DNA of 64,000 nucleotides from CAMEON01 sp964427175 (GTDB lineage: Bacteria; Bacillota; Clostridia; Oscillospirales; CAG-272), in contig CAYRTP010000002.1 in the NCBI GenBank assembly GCA_964427175.1, forward strand, positions 1 to 64,000, written 5' to 3'. Position 1 is the stretch's first letter. Every line of letters starts with the position of its first letter. The position numbers and the translations under genes were made by a program. The notes under the pieces were generated by a model. That model worked only from the letters and a program-made list of their open reading frames with translations. It had not been told where the DNA came from and ran no database searches. This document shows positions 10,001 to 17,303 of the stretch, one piece after another.

Positions 10001-11820
10001 ACGGCTCCGCGGTCAATATCAATTTCACGTATAACACGAATGGCGTCTGGTCGGGTACGGCGACCTTCCTGACCTCGGGTGACTACACCCTGCAATTTGT
10101 GGTTTTGGACGGGGAATACGTGGAGCTTGCCGCAAACCATCAGAAGACCGCGACGGTCTACCTGGGTATGCGCGTGGCGGTCTATACCACCAGCCCCCAC
10201 CGCTTCAAATACATTCCCTCGGAAATGACCGATAACCAAAAGCTTTTGGGTATGCAGATCAAAATTCTTGACAATGCGGGCAACGAAATGCCCGGTCTGA
10301 GTGACGTGAAGCTGACCTACCCCATGAAGGGCTCCGGAATCAAGAAAATGGATGCTGATCTGACCTGGAATGGATCGTATTACGAGGGCGAGTTGACAAC
10401 GGATGGACCCGGCATTTGGGTATTTGGTAGCGTGACGGTGGGCGGAGAGAATACAATTACCAACGCGACTACCTCTCCTGTTTTCACTATTCTGTCGCCC
10501 GACCCGCCCGAGTATCTTGATTATACGTCAGCACCCTACCAGTACAAGCCAAATAAAGATGCGAGCATGACGATCCAAATTTCCAATTCCTCCGCTGCCT
10601 CGGTTCAGGCGTGCTTTGTCAAGAACAGCACAGAGTATTGGGTTACGGGCACCGTTGGTAGTGAAGTCGGCGGCGATGTTCTCGCAAATTACTGGACCTT
10701 CGAAGTGCCCGTGGACGGCGGGGGCTATCAAGATGGTAACTGGCAGGTGACCACGCTCCGTCTGTGGGATGTTTTTGCCGCGGACGGCACAGAGTACACC
10801 CAAGAAGAACCTCTTGTAATTGATATCGGGGCTGAAAATATCAAGACCAAGGTTGTCAACCGAGTGACAGTTTCCTTTAAGGAAGGCCAAAGTGCAAACT
10901 TCGGTAAGGATGCAGACGACAATGTGATAGGTGTCTTCATGCAGAGTTATGAGATTTCTGGCCTGGAAGTGGTGATCAAGGACTTTGAGGATCAGCCTAT
11001 TAAGGGTATCTCGAATGTAAAGTTGAAGTTTACCTACGGATATGACTCACGGACCTATGGCGGATATACCAGTGACAAATTAACCAATGCTGTAGCAGAC
11101 TTTGAAATTGCTTTGGATGATGACGGCACGGGAACAAGGTTTGTCCAGTCCGGAAGCAAGACGTTACAGTATGCGGGTTCTTGGACAACGACATTCAGCT
11201 TTGATGTAAGTGGCAGTGTTTCCACCTATAGCGGTGACACGTTGCCCGCGAATGCGCCGGTGTTTACGGTTTCCTCCATTACACCGAGTGTGAAAGTGGC
11301 AGTAGATGATACCACAACGAGTTTTAACACCAAAATTACTTGGAGCAAAAAGAACATCCTATTTAGTTCTTATCTTGAATACACCCTCAGCGAGCCTAAG
11401 ACAAACATATTGAATTCGGACAAAAATGAGGTGTATGTATACGCACAAGCAACAACAGATTCGGACATTGTGGGTAACGGTGATGCAGGGTTTATCCATC
11501 CAACATTAACCTTTACCACAACGGGGGTTGATAGTTCTTGTTCAGTAGAGTTTACAATTCCTGCTGGTTCTGCAACAGCCAAGTCAATATCGATAACGGG
11601 CAACGCGACCAGTTCTCCTGTTGAATTGGGTGTGAAAGGAACTGCATATGACATGGGAAAGGGGACTTGGGGTGTCACTTACACTGCATATAGTTATTTA
11701 GGACATGGTGATCAAACCATTAGTCAAGTCACTGTGAAGCGCGGCGGCATAACATATACCGTGTATTTGGAAAAGCCTATCATTATTCACAATCCGTCTT
11801 CGGTCAATCAAACATCCTAA
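7093..11820 (+). CDS. Giant exported surface protein with Ig-like modules (1575 aa)
   Basis: GTG start nine bases after GAGGAGGT. Hydrophobic residues about 21-42 are followed by 'TTLAWVVLSRNP', the same SipW-type arrangement as its neighbours. Residues about 60-500 are unrecognised mixed sequence. Residues about 520-590 and 591-660 are two diverged copies of a ~70-residue unit, each with 'YTL-R', 'Y-LY-I' and 'WYN' signatures. From about 810 onward the chain breaks into repeated beta modules with 'GNGDWTADYTFEVPGTY'-like ends, which look like Ig-fold repeats. No cell-wall motif or C-terminal helix. Codon choice in about 8600-10200 is richer in C-ending codons than the flanks, suggesting a mosaic origin. 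Likely the main adhesive or fibre component. Confidence 0.8.
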   Translation: MNDTKQRIAEYTQLLPRLKERIIAVALLLVISLSMVTTTTLAWVVLSRNPEVAGVTTTVASNGNLEIALVAPDGSAPGASRVGDSFATSGQSITAANLTWGNMINLNDPSYGLDNLVLRPAQLNKASLLISPLYGAEYGEDGRITQLNSNFAYTMWVPPDEDTPGYFGVTTQYGVRAISSTKMDVPGGQEAYYNFMKKVEGENLAAANAYTALGNNDKYMPSLATMMGLYMTARMNPSDATLSNPTCEIADIENLRDMYAAFLQAMDLEATAMADLLNFQMFIHYGAGEYTPLTGEDILALTQDKLNALGTQKEKNWTPVLTRWKEFVDDYNTIQSDWVKLSALVESGTSLKWKDSGMNDIVNNLVDVGKCTIGADNTPISSIGASNAVGYLSGTQEARITNGILYRFEERTGGYIEVKNLGISATVKRSGITVPATVRANIQTTAPRDNKLFENDWKAAQAMYSSDSLVGAVAVAQDTFGLAVDFWVRTNATAHYLVLEGNVLTEPREERATGKDPSGNIVELYTLTRPETEVTYELYLIETESESTASDGKPKTIQHWYNTANGEEVYVGEDETPTKTDKTYTVGENTYDVYTLKRTNPATSYDLYQIKDSEEKITWYNAETHSVFTLEEGEKPAAKMITVEYVIGYEGENRVWNRDDSANQTLTINSTTQGSGSCYVFYADTPEDQARSMELLKAMKVAFVDEDGKLMASAYMDTEHFYADNGKVIVPLVLNSGDSLLVGETTAGESVYGITALEKNVATRVTAIVYLDGTQLTNDQVLAAADIQGQLNIQFGAYTDDLDNADNEELQNKELNVSATVSQTEFDYDTATDPMTTTVTVRVDGDQPKNVTAFFIRAINSTQGSREKEITFTSTGNGDWTADYTFEVPGTYIIRSVFLDGVEYDLKSRPAVTVKGFTVESLSCAQADNNHITVMTAGGSHTVDLSLKFASNDPEKMPKEVQGRFLRDEDGSAVNINFTYNTNGVWSGTATFLTSGDYTLQFVVLDGEYVELAANHQKTATVYLGMRVAVYTTSPHRFKYIPSEMTDNQKLLGMQIKILDNAGNEMPGLSDVKLTYPMKGSGIKKMDADLTWNGSYYEGELTTDGPGIWVFGSVTVGGENTITNATTSPVFTILSPDPPEYLDYTSAPYQYKPNKDASMTIQISNSSAASVQACFVKNSTEYWVTGTVGSEVGGDVLANYWTFEVPVDGGGYQDGNWQVTTLRLWDVFAADGTEYTQEEPLVIDIGAENIKTKVVNRVTVSFKEGQSANFGKDADDNVIGVFMQSYEISGLEVVIKDFEDQPIKGISNVKLKFTYGYDSRTYGGYTSDKLTNAVADFEIALDDDGTGTRFVQSGSKTLQYAGSWTTTFSFDVSGSVSTYSGDTLPANAPVFTVSSITPSVKVAVDDTTTSFNTKITWSKKNILFSSYLEYTLSEPKTNILNSDKNEVYVYAQATTDSDIVGNGDAGFIHPTLTFTTTGVDSSCSVEFTIPAGSATAKSISITGNATSSPVELGVKGTAYDMGKGTWGVTYTAYSYLGHGDQTISQVTVKRGGITYTVYLEKPIIIHNPSSVNQTS

Positions 11821-11865
11821 TTATATCTTTCTTGTTGTCACAAAAACTTCCCCGCCGTTCCCCAA

Positions 11866-11983
11866 AAATACCGAAAAGGGAGGCCCCCATGCGCCACCTG
11901 CGCCTCTCCCGGTTTCGCTTCGCTCAACCACCCTCCCCAAAGGGGAGGGCAAAAGCAGAAATTCAAAAAAGTAGCCTCTCCCG
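11866..11983. repeat. GC-rich intergenic repeat, left copy next to the assembly gap
   Basis: Contains the unit 'CTCCCCAAAGGGGAGGG' and the segment 'ATTCAAAAAAGTAGCCTCTC' that recur at 12155-12300 and 12775-12900. The unit is rich in short inverted repeats. It stops at the first N. Confidence 0.8.
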
Positions 11984-12083
11984 NNNNNNNNNNNNNNNNN
12001 NNNNNNNNNNNNNNNNNNNNNNNNNNNNNNNNNNNNNNNNNNNNNNNNNNNNNNNNNNNNNNNNNNNNNNNNNNNNNNNNNNN
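11984..12083. other. Assembly gap (100 N)
   Basis: Exactly 100 consecutive N, the conventional scaffold placeholder, with copies of the same repeat on both sides. True length and content are unknown, and repeat copies may have been collapsed here. Confidence 0.98.
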
Positions 12084-12418
12084 GGTGTCCTCCTCGCACG
12101 CTCGGTGACGGAAGAGGCAAAACCTTCGACAGGCACGCACCCGAAATTCCCAAAAGGAAGCCCCCATGCGCCATCTGCGCCTCTCCCGGTTTCGCTTCGC
12201 TCAACCACCCTCCCCAAAGGGGAGGGCAAAAGCAGAAATTCAAAAAAGTAGCCTCTCCCGCCCTTCGGGCACCCTCCCCAAAGGGGAGGGCTTGGGGACG
12301 GGGGTGGCCTGGAGTCTTCCCCTCTGGGGAGGATTTGGGGGCGGCGGAAACCAGAAGCCTTCCCCTCTGGGGAAGGTGGCACGCCGAAGGCGTGACGGAA
12401 GAGGTAAAACCGATATTT
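12084..12418. repeat. GC-rich hairpin repeat block upstream of the DUF559 gene
   Basis: Ordered modules: a 'GCACGCTCGGTGACGGAAGA' module, a second copy of the left repeat (12155-12260), the CTCCCC-AAAG-GGGGAG hairpin, and a 'CTTCCCCTCTGGGGAAGG' hairpin with a GACGGAAGAGG tail that runs to the DUF559 start codon. Any open frame through it is repeat-driven. Confidence 0.8.
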
Positions 12419-12787
12419 ATGAATCACAATCCCAAATTAACCAAGCGCGCGCAGTCTTTGCGTACGAACATGACCAAAGAAGAACGAAAACTTTGGTATG
12501 ACTTTCTCAATCAATACCCTTTCCGCTTCCGACGTCAGATAACTGTCGGTGTTTACATACTGGATTTTTATTGTGCGGCTGCGAAATTGGCCGTGGAACT
12601 GGACGGTTCTCAGCATTACACCGAAGCAGGGAAGCAACACGACGCGGTGCGGACGAAGTATTTGGAAAGTCTGGGAATTTACGTGATCCGATATCCGAAT
12701 TCCGCTGTTACGGACAAGTTTCACGGAGTTTGCTTGGATATTGATCGCGTTGTTCAAGAACGAATTGCAGAGATTCAAAAAAAGTAG
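12419..12787 (+). CDS. DUF559 family protein (Vsr-like endonuclease fold), 122 aa
   Basis: Start placed at ATG 12419 ('MNHNPKLTKRAQSLRTNMT'); longer frames are only repeat sequence. The core matches DUF559/PF04480: 'MTKEERKLWYDFL', then 'FRRQITVGVYILDFYCAAAK', 'LAVELDGSQH', and 'RTKYLESLGIYVIRY'. This is the PD-(D/E)XK-like fold related to very short patch repair nucleases. Candidate catalytic acids are the Asp of 'ILDFY' and the Glu of 'VELDG'. No convincing Shine-Dalgarno site. The gene sits inside a repeat block, and its last codons (ATTCAAAAAAAGTAG) are nearly identical to the start of the repeat unit found elsewhere in the block. It may therefore belong to a repeat-borne element rather than to the host operon. 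Confidence 0.75.
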   Translation: MNHNPKLTKRAQSLRTNMTKEERKLWYDFLNQYPFRFRRQITVGVYILDFYCAAAKLAVELDGSQHYTEAGKQHDAVRTKYLESLGIYVIRYPNSAVTDKFHGVCLDIDRVVQERIAEIQKK

Positions 12788-13040
12788 CCTCTCCCGCCCT
12801 TCGGGCACCCTCCCCAAAGGGGAGGGCAAAAGCAGAAATTCAAAAAAGTAGCCTCTCCCGCCCTTCGGGCACCCTCCCCAAAGGGGAGGGCTTGGGGAGC
12901 GAGGGTGGCCTGGAGCCTTCCCCCCTGGGAGGGTTTGGGGGCGGCGGAAACCAGAAGCCTTCCCCTCTGGGGAAGGTGTCCTCCTCGCACGCTCGGTGAC
13001 GGAAGAGGCAAAACCTTCGACAGGCACGCCCCTAAAAACA
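12772..13040. repeat. GC-rich hairpin repeat block downstream of the DUF559 gene
   Basis: Two tandem copies of the unit beginning ATTCAAAAAAGTAGCCTCTC (about 12772-12895), each with the CTCCCC-AAAG-GGGGAG hairpin. The long 'GGTGGCCTGGAG' module and a 'GCACGCTCGGTGACGGAAGA' module follow, in the same order as upstream of the gene. Confidence 0.8.
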
Positions 13041-13064
13041 CCCTATACCAAGAAAGGAGGCCAT

Positions 13065-14900
13065 ATGTGCCGACGATTCCCCCAATTGAATACACGGCGG
13101 TTCCTCGCCATCATTCTGGCGACGATGCTTCTCTCGGCCATGATGGTGTCCTCTCTTTCGATTCCCGTCTCCGCCGCCGAGAGCGGCACCTGCGGAGACG
13201 GGCTCACCTGGAGCTTCTCCGCGGGCACCCTGACCATCTCGGGCCGCGGTGAGATGAGCCACTTTAACGAGATGAATCTCCCCCCCTGGTACGAGCTCCG
13301 CGGTCAGATCCTGCGGGTCTCGCTTCCCGAGGGCCTGAAAAACGTTTCCTCCCTCGCCTTCTACGAATGTAAGAAGCTGCGGGTGGTCTCGCTCCCCGAT
13401 TCGGTCAACCGCGTCGGAAGCTACGCCTTCGCCAACTGCGATCAGCTGGAGTCGGTCCGCTTCGGCCCCGCCCTGGCCAGAATCGACGAGGCCGCCTTCC
13501 ACAGCTGTACCTCGCTGAAGGCCATGTCCCTGCCGTATAGCCTGCAGTCCCTGGGAAAACAGGCGTTTTACCGTTGCGAATCTCTCGCCTCGGTGACCGT
13601 TCCCCCCTACCTCTCCAAGATGGGTACCTCGGTTTTCGCCTACTGCAAGAGTCTCGTCCGCGCCGAGGTCTCGGCACGCCTGGACTCCCTGCCCGAGTGG
13701 ACCTTCTACGGCTGTGAAAATCTCACCGTCCTGCTCCTCCCCGAAACCCTGGCCGCCGCAGAGGACTACGCGTTCCGGAAATGCGACAGCCTCGATACAG
13801 TCTATTTCGCGGGAACTGCCGATAAAAGACAGACCATTCTCGCTTCTCTGGAGGAGGAGGTGCCTCAGTTTTCCCAGGTGGGCGTGATCTCCAATTCGCC
13901 GCCTATGGCGAGTACGACGGCGGGCACGTTCATCGACAACGGGGACGGTTCCCTGACCCAGCAGAACACCACCGTCAAGAATGACGAGGGCGCGTCCTAC
14001 GTCACCGTCGTGGAGCACACCTACCAAACCGACAATCTCTCGGAGGGCTCCTATTCCGCGAATATGACCGTGACGGTCACGGACAAGGATGCCTGGGAGA
14101 ACGTGGTGGATACCGTCAAGGATACCCTCAAGGACTATACCGAAAGCTTTTCGGGGGACAGCTCTCCCGCTGATACCGTGGGGCTTACGGTGTACGTGCA
14201 GACGGGGGGAAGTGTGGATTCCACGCTGGTGGAAGAAATGGCGGGGCGTGACGTGAAAATGACCGTCGTGTCCCAAAACGGTTCGGAATCCCGCATGGAG
14301 TGCGAGGAGCTGGTGATCGAGGACCTCGGCGGAGTCTACGATTATTCGCATACGGTGGAGGAAGCTCCGTCGGAACGGAGCGAATCCCTGGGAACCGAGG
14401 ATTGCTTCAACGTCTCTTTCAAGGAGTCTGCTACCATCAATAGCGAGATCCTGATCCAGCTCCCGGATATTCCGGCCCATTCGAACGCCTACCTGTATCA
14501 GGTGGAAACCGACGATACCCTCACCCGCCTCCAGGCAACTGTGGTGGATGAGAACGGAAACGCTCACTTTTACGTGGGGGCCGTGGACAAGGACACCGAG
14601 TATTTGATCGGCGTGAACGTTCCGGGTGAAAATACGGCGGATGCCGTTATTCCGGACGAATTGCTGGGACAATACGCCAACAGTGATTCGGTAGAGCGGT
14701 TGCAAAAGGTTGACTACGTCATCACGGGACGGCAGTCCTCGTGGGGCCTCAATGCCGCGCAGGTGACTTGGATCATGCTGGGCGTGCTGGCGGCCTGTAT
14801 CATCGTCGTGGGAACCGTGATGTACGTTCTGAATCACCGACGCTTGAAGCAAGGCTATATTCCAAACGTGGATTACGACGACGCGGGGTCGGCTGTGTAG
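13065..14900 (+). CDS. BspA-type leucine-rich-repeat surface protein with C-terminal membrane anchor
   Basis: Start at ATG 13065, behind AAAGGAGG; the longer frame from 12996 is repeat sequence. 611 residues. Signal peptide at about 1-38 ends 'SIPVSAAES'. A short lead-in ('CGDGLTWSFSAGTLTISG') typical of BspA-like proteins precedes about eight LRR_5 units (roughly residues 75-265), each with 'L-SV-LP--L--IG--AF--C' spacing. A Thr/Asp-rich unrecognised region follows (about 290-545). A membrane helix at 566-588 ends in basic 'NHRRLKQ', so the protein is anchored with its LRR face outside. LRR_5 proteins are usually adhesins or host-binding proteins. A strong terminator follows 25 bases downstream. 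Confidence 0.85.
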   Translation: MCRRFPQLNTRRFLAIILATMLLSAMMVSSLSIPVSAAESGTCGDGLTWSFSAGTLTISGRGEMSHFNEMNLPPWYELRGQILRVSLPEGLKNVSSLAFYECKKLRVVSLPDSVNRVGSYAFANCDQLESVRFGPALARIDEAAFHSCTSLKAMSLPYSLQSLGKQAFYRCESLASVTVPPYLSKMGTSVFAYCKSLVRAEVSARLDSLPEWTFYGCENLTVLLLPETLAAAEDYAFRKCDSLDTVYFAGTADKRQTILASLEEEVPQFSQVGVISNSPPMASTTAGTFIDNGDGSLTQQNTTVKNDEGASYVTVVEHTYQTDNLSEGSYSANMTVTVTDKDAWENVVDTVKDTLKDYTESFSGDSSPADTVGLTVYVQTGGSVDSTLVEEMAGRDVKMTVVSQNGSESRMECEELVIEDLGGVYDYSHTVEEAPSERSESLGTEDCFNVSFKESATINSEILIQLPDIPAHSNAYLYQVETDDTLTRLQATVVDENGNAHFYVGAVDKDTEYLIGVNVPGENTADAVIPDELLGQYANSDSVERLQKVDYVITGRQSSWGLNAAQVTWIMLGVLAACIIVVGTVMYVLNHRRLKQGYIPNVDYDDAGSAV

Positions 14901-14925
14901 CGGATACCGCGCGAAAACCATCCGG

Positions 14926-14966
14926 AAAAAGCAATGCTTGCGGGATACCCGCAAGCATTGCTTTTT
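14926..14966 (+). terminator. Rho-independent terminator
   Basis: Perfect stem AAAAAGCAATGCTTGCGGG with its complement around ATAC, ending in a T-run. It closes the LRR surface-protein gene. Confidence 0.9.
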
Positions 14967-15001
14967 CGGTTTGCTTCGCAAGACGTTTTTTTATTTATGA
15001 C

Positions 15002-15030
15002 TTGAAAAGTACCTCGTTTTATGCTATAAT
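15002..15030 (+). promoter_or_regulatory. Sigma-A promoter of the GH92 gene
   Basis: TTGAAA, 17 bases, TATAAT; 41 bases before the GH92 start codon. Confidence 0.8.
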
Positions 15031-15071
15031 GAACCCAATATCACCTGCCCTGCAAGCAAAGGAGACTCACC

Positions 15072-17288
15072 ATGAAATACACCCAATACGTCAGCACCAA
15101 GATCGGCACCATCGGTGACATGACCGCTACCAGCATCCACGGCGGCGGCAAGACCCACCCCGGTGCCATTTACCCCTTCGGCATGGTCCAGTTCGGCCCC
15201 GACACCTTTGAGGGCGGGGACAACGGCGCAGGCTACAGCTACCACCACACCACCATCGACGGCTTCAGCATCAACCATATGTCGGGCGTGGGCTGGTACG
15301 GCGACCTGGGCAACTTCCAGGTCATGTCCACTACGGGCCCCCTGAATCTCCTGTCCTCCACCTACCGCGATGCCCTCACCACCCGCGACGGCCGCGGCTA
15401 TGAGTCTGACTTCCGCCATGAGACCGAGGTCACCGAGGCGGGCTACTACGCCGTCACCTTGGATACCTACGGCATCCGCGCCGAGACTACCTCCCTGCTC
15501 CATACGGGTATGATCCGCATGACCTACCCCGCAGGGGAGCGCCGTCGGGTCCAGATCAACCTGGCGCGCCGCATCGCGGGACGCTCCCCCGCCCAGGAGC
15601 TGACCATCATCGACCCCCACACCATCGAGGCCGTCATCCATTGCCCCAACTCCCACGGCGGTTTCGGCCGCGGTCAGGGCAACGTCACTTACGATCTGTA
15701 CGTCCACGCCGAGCTGTCCGAGGATTGGGACACCTACGGCGTGTGGAATAAGAACACTCCTGTGGCCGAGGTGTCCGACACCTACGCGGGCGAGGAGCTG
15801 TGGTTCTACGCCGAGTACGCTCCCTCCGACCGCCCCCTGACCATGAAGGTGGGCATCTCCTACATCAACATGGAGGGCGCGCGGGATAACTTTGAGAAGG
15901 AGGCCGCAGGGAAGGACTTCGACGGAATGCACGCCGAAAACACCGAGGCCTGGGAGAAGGCCCTGTCGGTGGTCAAGGTGGAGGGCTCGGACACCGAGAA
16001 GCTGACCATTTTCTATACTACCCTGTACCACGCCCTCCTGGACCCCCGCGTCTTCTCGGATGCCAACGGCAACTATCTTTCGGCCGACGGTACGGTCCGC
16101 AACAACACATCCTTCGTTAAGCGCACCGTGTTCAGCGGATGGGACGTGTTCCGCAGTGAGTGCCCCCTTCTGACCATCATCAAGCCCGACGCGGTCAACG
16201 ACATCATCAACACTCTCATCGACATCGCGGAGTACCGCAACGTCTCCTTCCCCCGTTGGGAGCTGTTGGGCCACGAGACGGGCTGTATGCTGGGTGACCC
16301 CGGTGTCATCGTGGCCGCCGATGCCTACCGCAAGGGCATCCGCAATTTCGATACTGCGAAGGCCTACGAGATCTGCCTCAAAACCGCCTTTGATCCCGAT
16401 ACCAAGCGTCACGGTGCCGAGGCTATGAACACCCTGGGCTACGTCCCCGGTCAGATCTCCGATACCCTGGAGAACGTCTTTGCCGACCACTGCATCTCCC
16501 GCTTTGCCGAGGCGGTGGGAGACACCGAAAACGCGGACCTGTTCGCTCGACGGGCGCAGAATTACCGTAAGATCTACGATCCCGAGTCGGGCTGGATGCG
16601 GAGACGCTTCGAGGACGGTAGTTGGGCCGAGTGGAAGGGCGAGTATGACGAGACGGGATGCGTGGAGAGCAACATCTTCCAGCAGTCCTGGTTCGTGCCC
16701 CACGATCCCCAGGGCCTGATGGAGCTCATGGGCCGCGACCGCTTCCTGTCGGAGCTGGAGCGTCTGATGGCGGAATCCGACCTGTCGGCCATGTGGAATA
16801 CCGCCTACAACCACCCCAACGAGCCCTGCCACCACATCATCCATATGTTCACCGACGCGGGCCAGCCCTGGCGGACCCAGTACTGGGTCAGACGGGTCCA
16901 GGATGAGGCTTATAACACCACCGAGTACGGCTACTGCGGTAACGAGGACGTGGGTCAGATGTCGGCCTGGTTCACCTTGACCGCCCTGGGTATTCACATG
17001 ATGGCCCCCGGAAGCGATATCTACCATATCAATACCCCCCTGTTCCGCCGCGCCGAGATCCGCCTGTCGGAGGAGTACCACCCCCGCAAGATCTCGGACA
17101 CCCTGGTCATCGAGACCGACCGCGACCCCGCCGAGAACGTCTACATCCAAGGTGTCACGGTCAACGGTACCCCCATCAACCGTGCCTGGCTCACCTGGGA
17201 GGAGATCGCCAACGGCGGTGTCATCCGATTTGAGCTGTCGGATCAGCCCAATACCGAGTGGGGTAAGGAAGTGCCGACACAGGCTTGA
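15072..17288 (+). CDS. Glycoside hydrolase family 92 alpha-mannosidase, apparently intracellular
   Basis: 738 residues. GH92 enzymes remove alpha-mannose, commonly alpha-1,2-linked, with a calcium-assisted inverting mechanism. Family signatures: the N-terminal 'GIGDMTATSIHGGGKTHPGA'-like region with 'YPFGMVQFGPDT', 'INHMSGVG', 'GHETGCMLGDPGV' near residue 400, and 'GNEDVGQMSAWF' near 622-633 holding the acidic residues expected of the catalytic site. Most described GH92 proteins are secreted; this one starts directly in the N-domain without a signal peptide, implying that short mannosides are imported first. Own promoter, strong AAAGGAG site. Codon use is strongly biased to C-ending codons, suggesting good expression. 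CapD-like gene follows after 15 bases. Confidence 0.88.
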   Translation: MKYTQYVSTKIGTIGDMTATSIHGGGKTHPGAIYPFGMVQFGPDTFEGGDNGAGYSYHHTTIDGFSINHMSGVGWYGDLGNFQVMSTTGPLNLLSSTYRDALTTRDGRGYESDFRHETEVTEAGYYAVTLDTYGIRAETTSLLHTGMIRMTYPAGERRRVQINLARRIAGRSPAQELTIIDPHTIEAVIHCPNSHGGFGRGQGNVTYDLYVHAELSEDWDTYGVWNKNTPVAEVSDTYAGEELWFYAEYAPSDRPLTMKVGISYINMEGARDNFEKEAAGKDFDGMHAENTEAWEKALSVVKVEGSDTEKLTIFYTTLYHALLDPRVFSDANGNYLSADGTVRNNTSFVKRTVFSGWDVFRSECPLLTIIKPDAVNDIINTLIDIAEYRNVSFPRWELLGHETGCMLGDPGVIVAADAYRKGIRNFDTAKAYEICLKTAFDPDTKRHGAEAMNTLGYVPGQISDTLENVFADHCISRFAEAVGDTENADLFARRAQNYRKIYDPESGWMRRRFEDGSWAEWKGEYDETGCVESNIFQQSWFVPHDPQGLMELMGRDRFLSELERLMAESDLSAMWNTAYNHPNEPCHHIIHMFTDAGQPWRTQYWVRRVQDEAYNTTEYGYCGNEDVGQMSAWFTLTALGIHMMAPGSDIYHINTPLFRRAEIRLSEEYHPRKISDTLVIETDRDPAENVYIQGVTVNGTPINRAWLTWEEIANGGVIRFELSDQPNTEWGKEVPTQA

Positions 17289-17303
17289 AAGCGAGGTATT
17301 CCC

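Noticed and set aside
11832..12251. Frames running through the N block and repeats
   Set aside because: They depend on unknown bases and on repeat sequence with no ribosome site.
12155..12900. Possible CRISPR array
   Set aside because: The repeats are long, imperfect, self-complementary modules without regularly sized unique spacers, and no cas gene is present.
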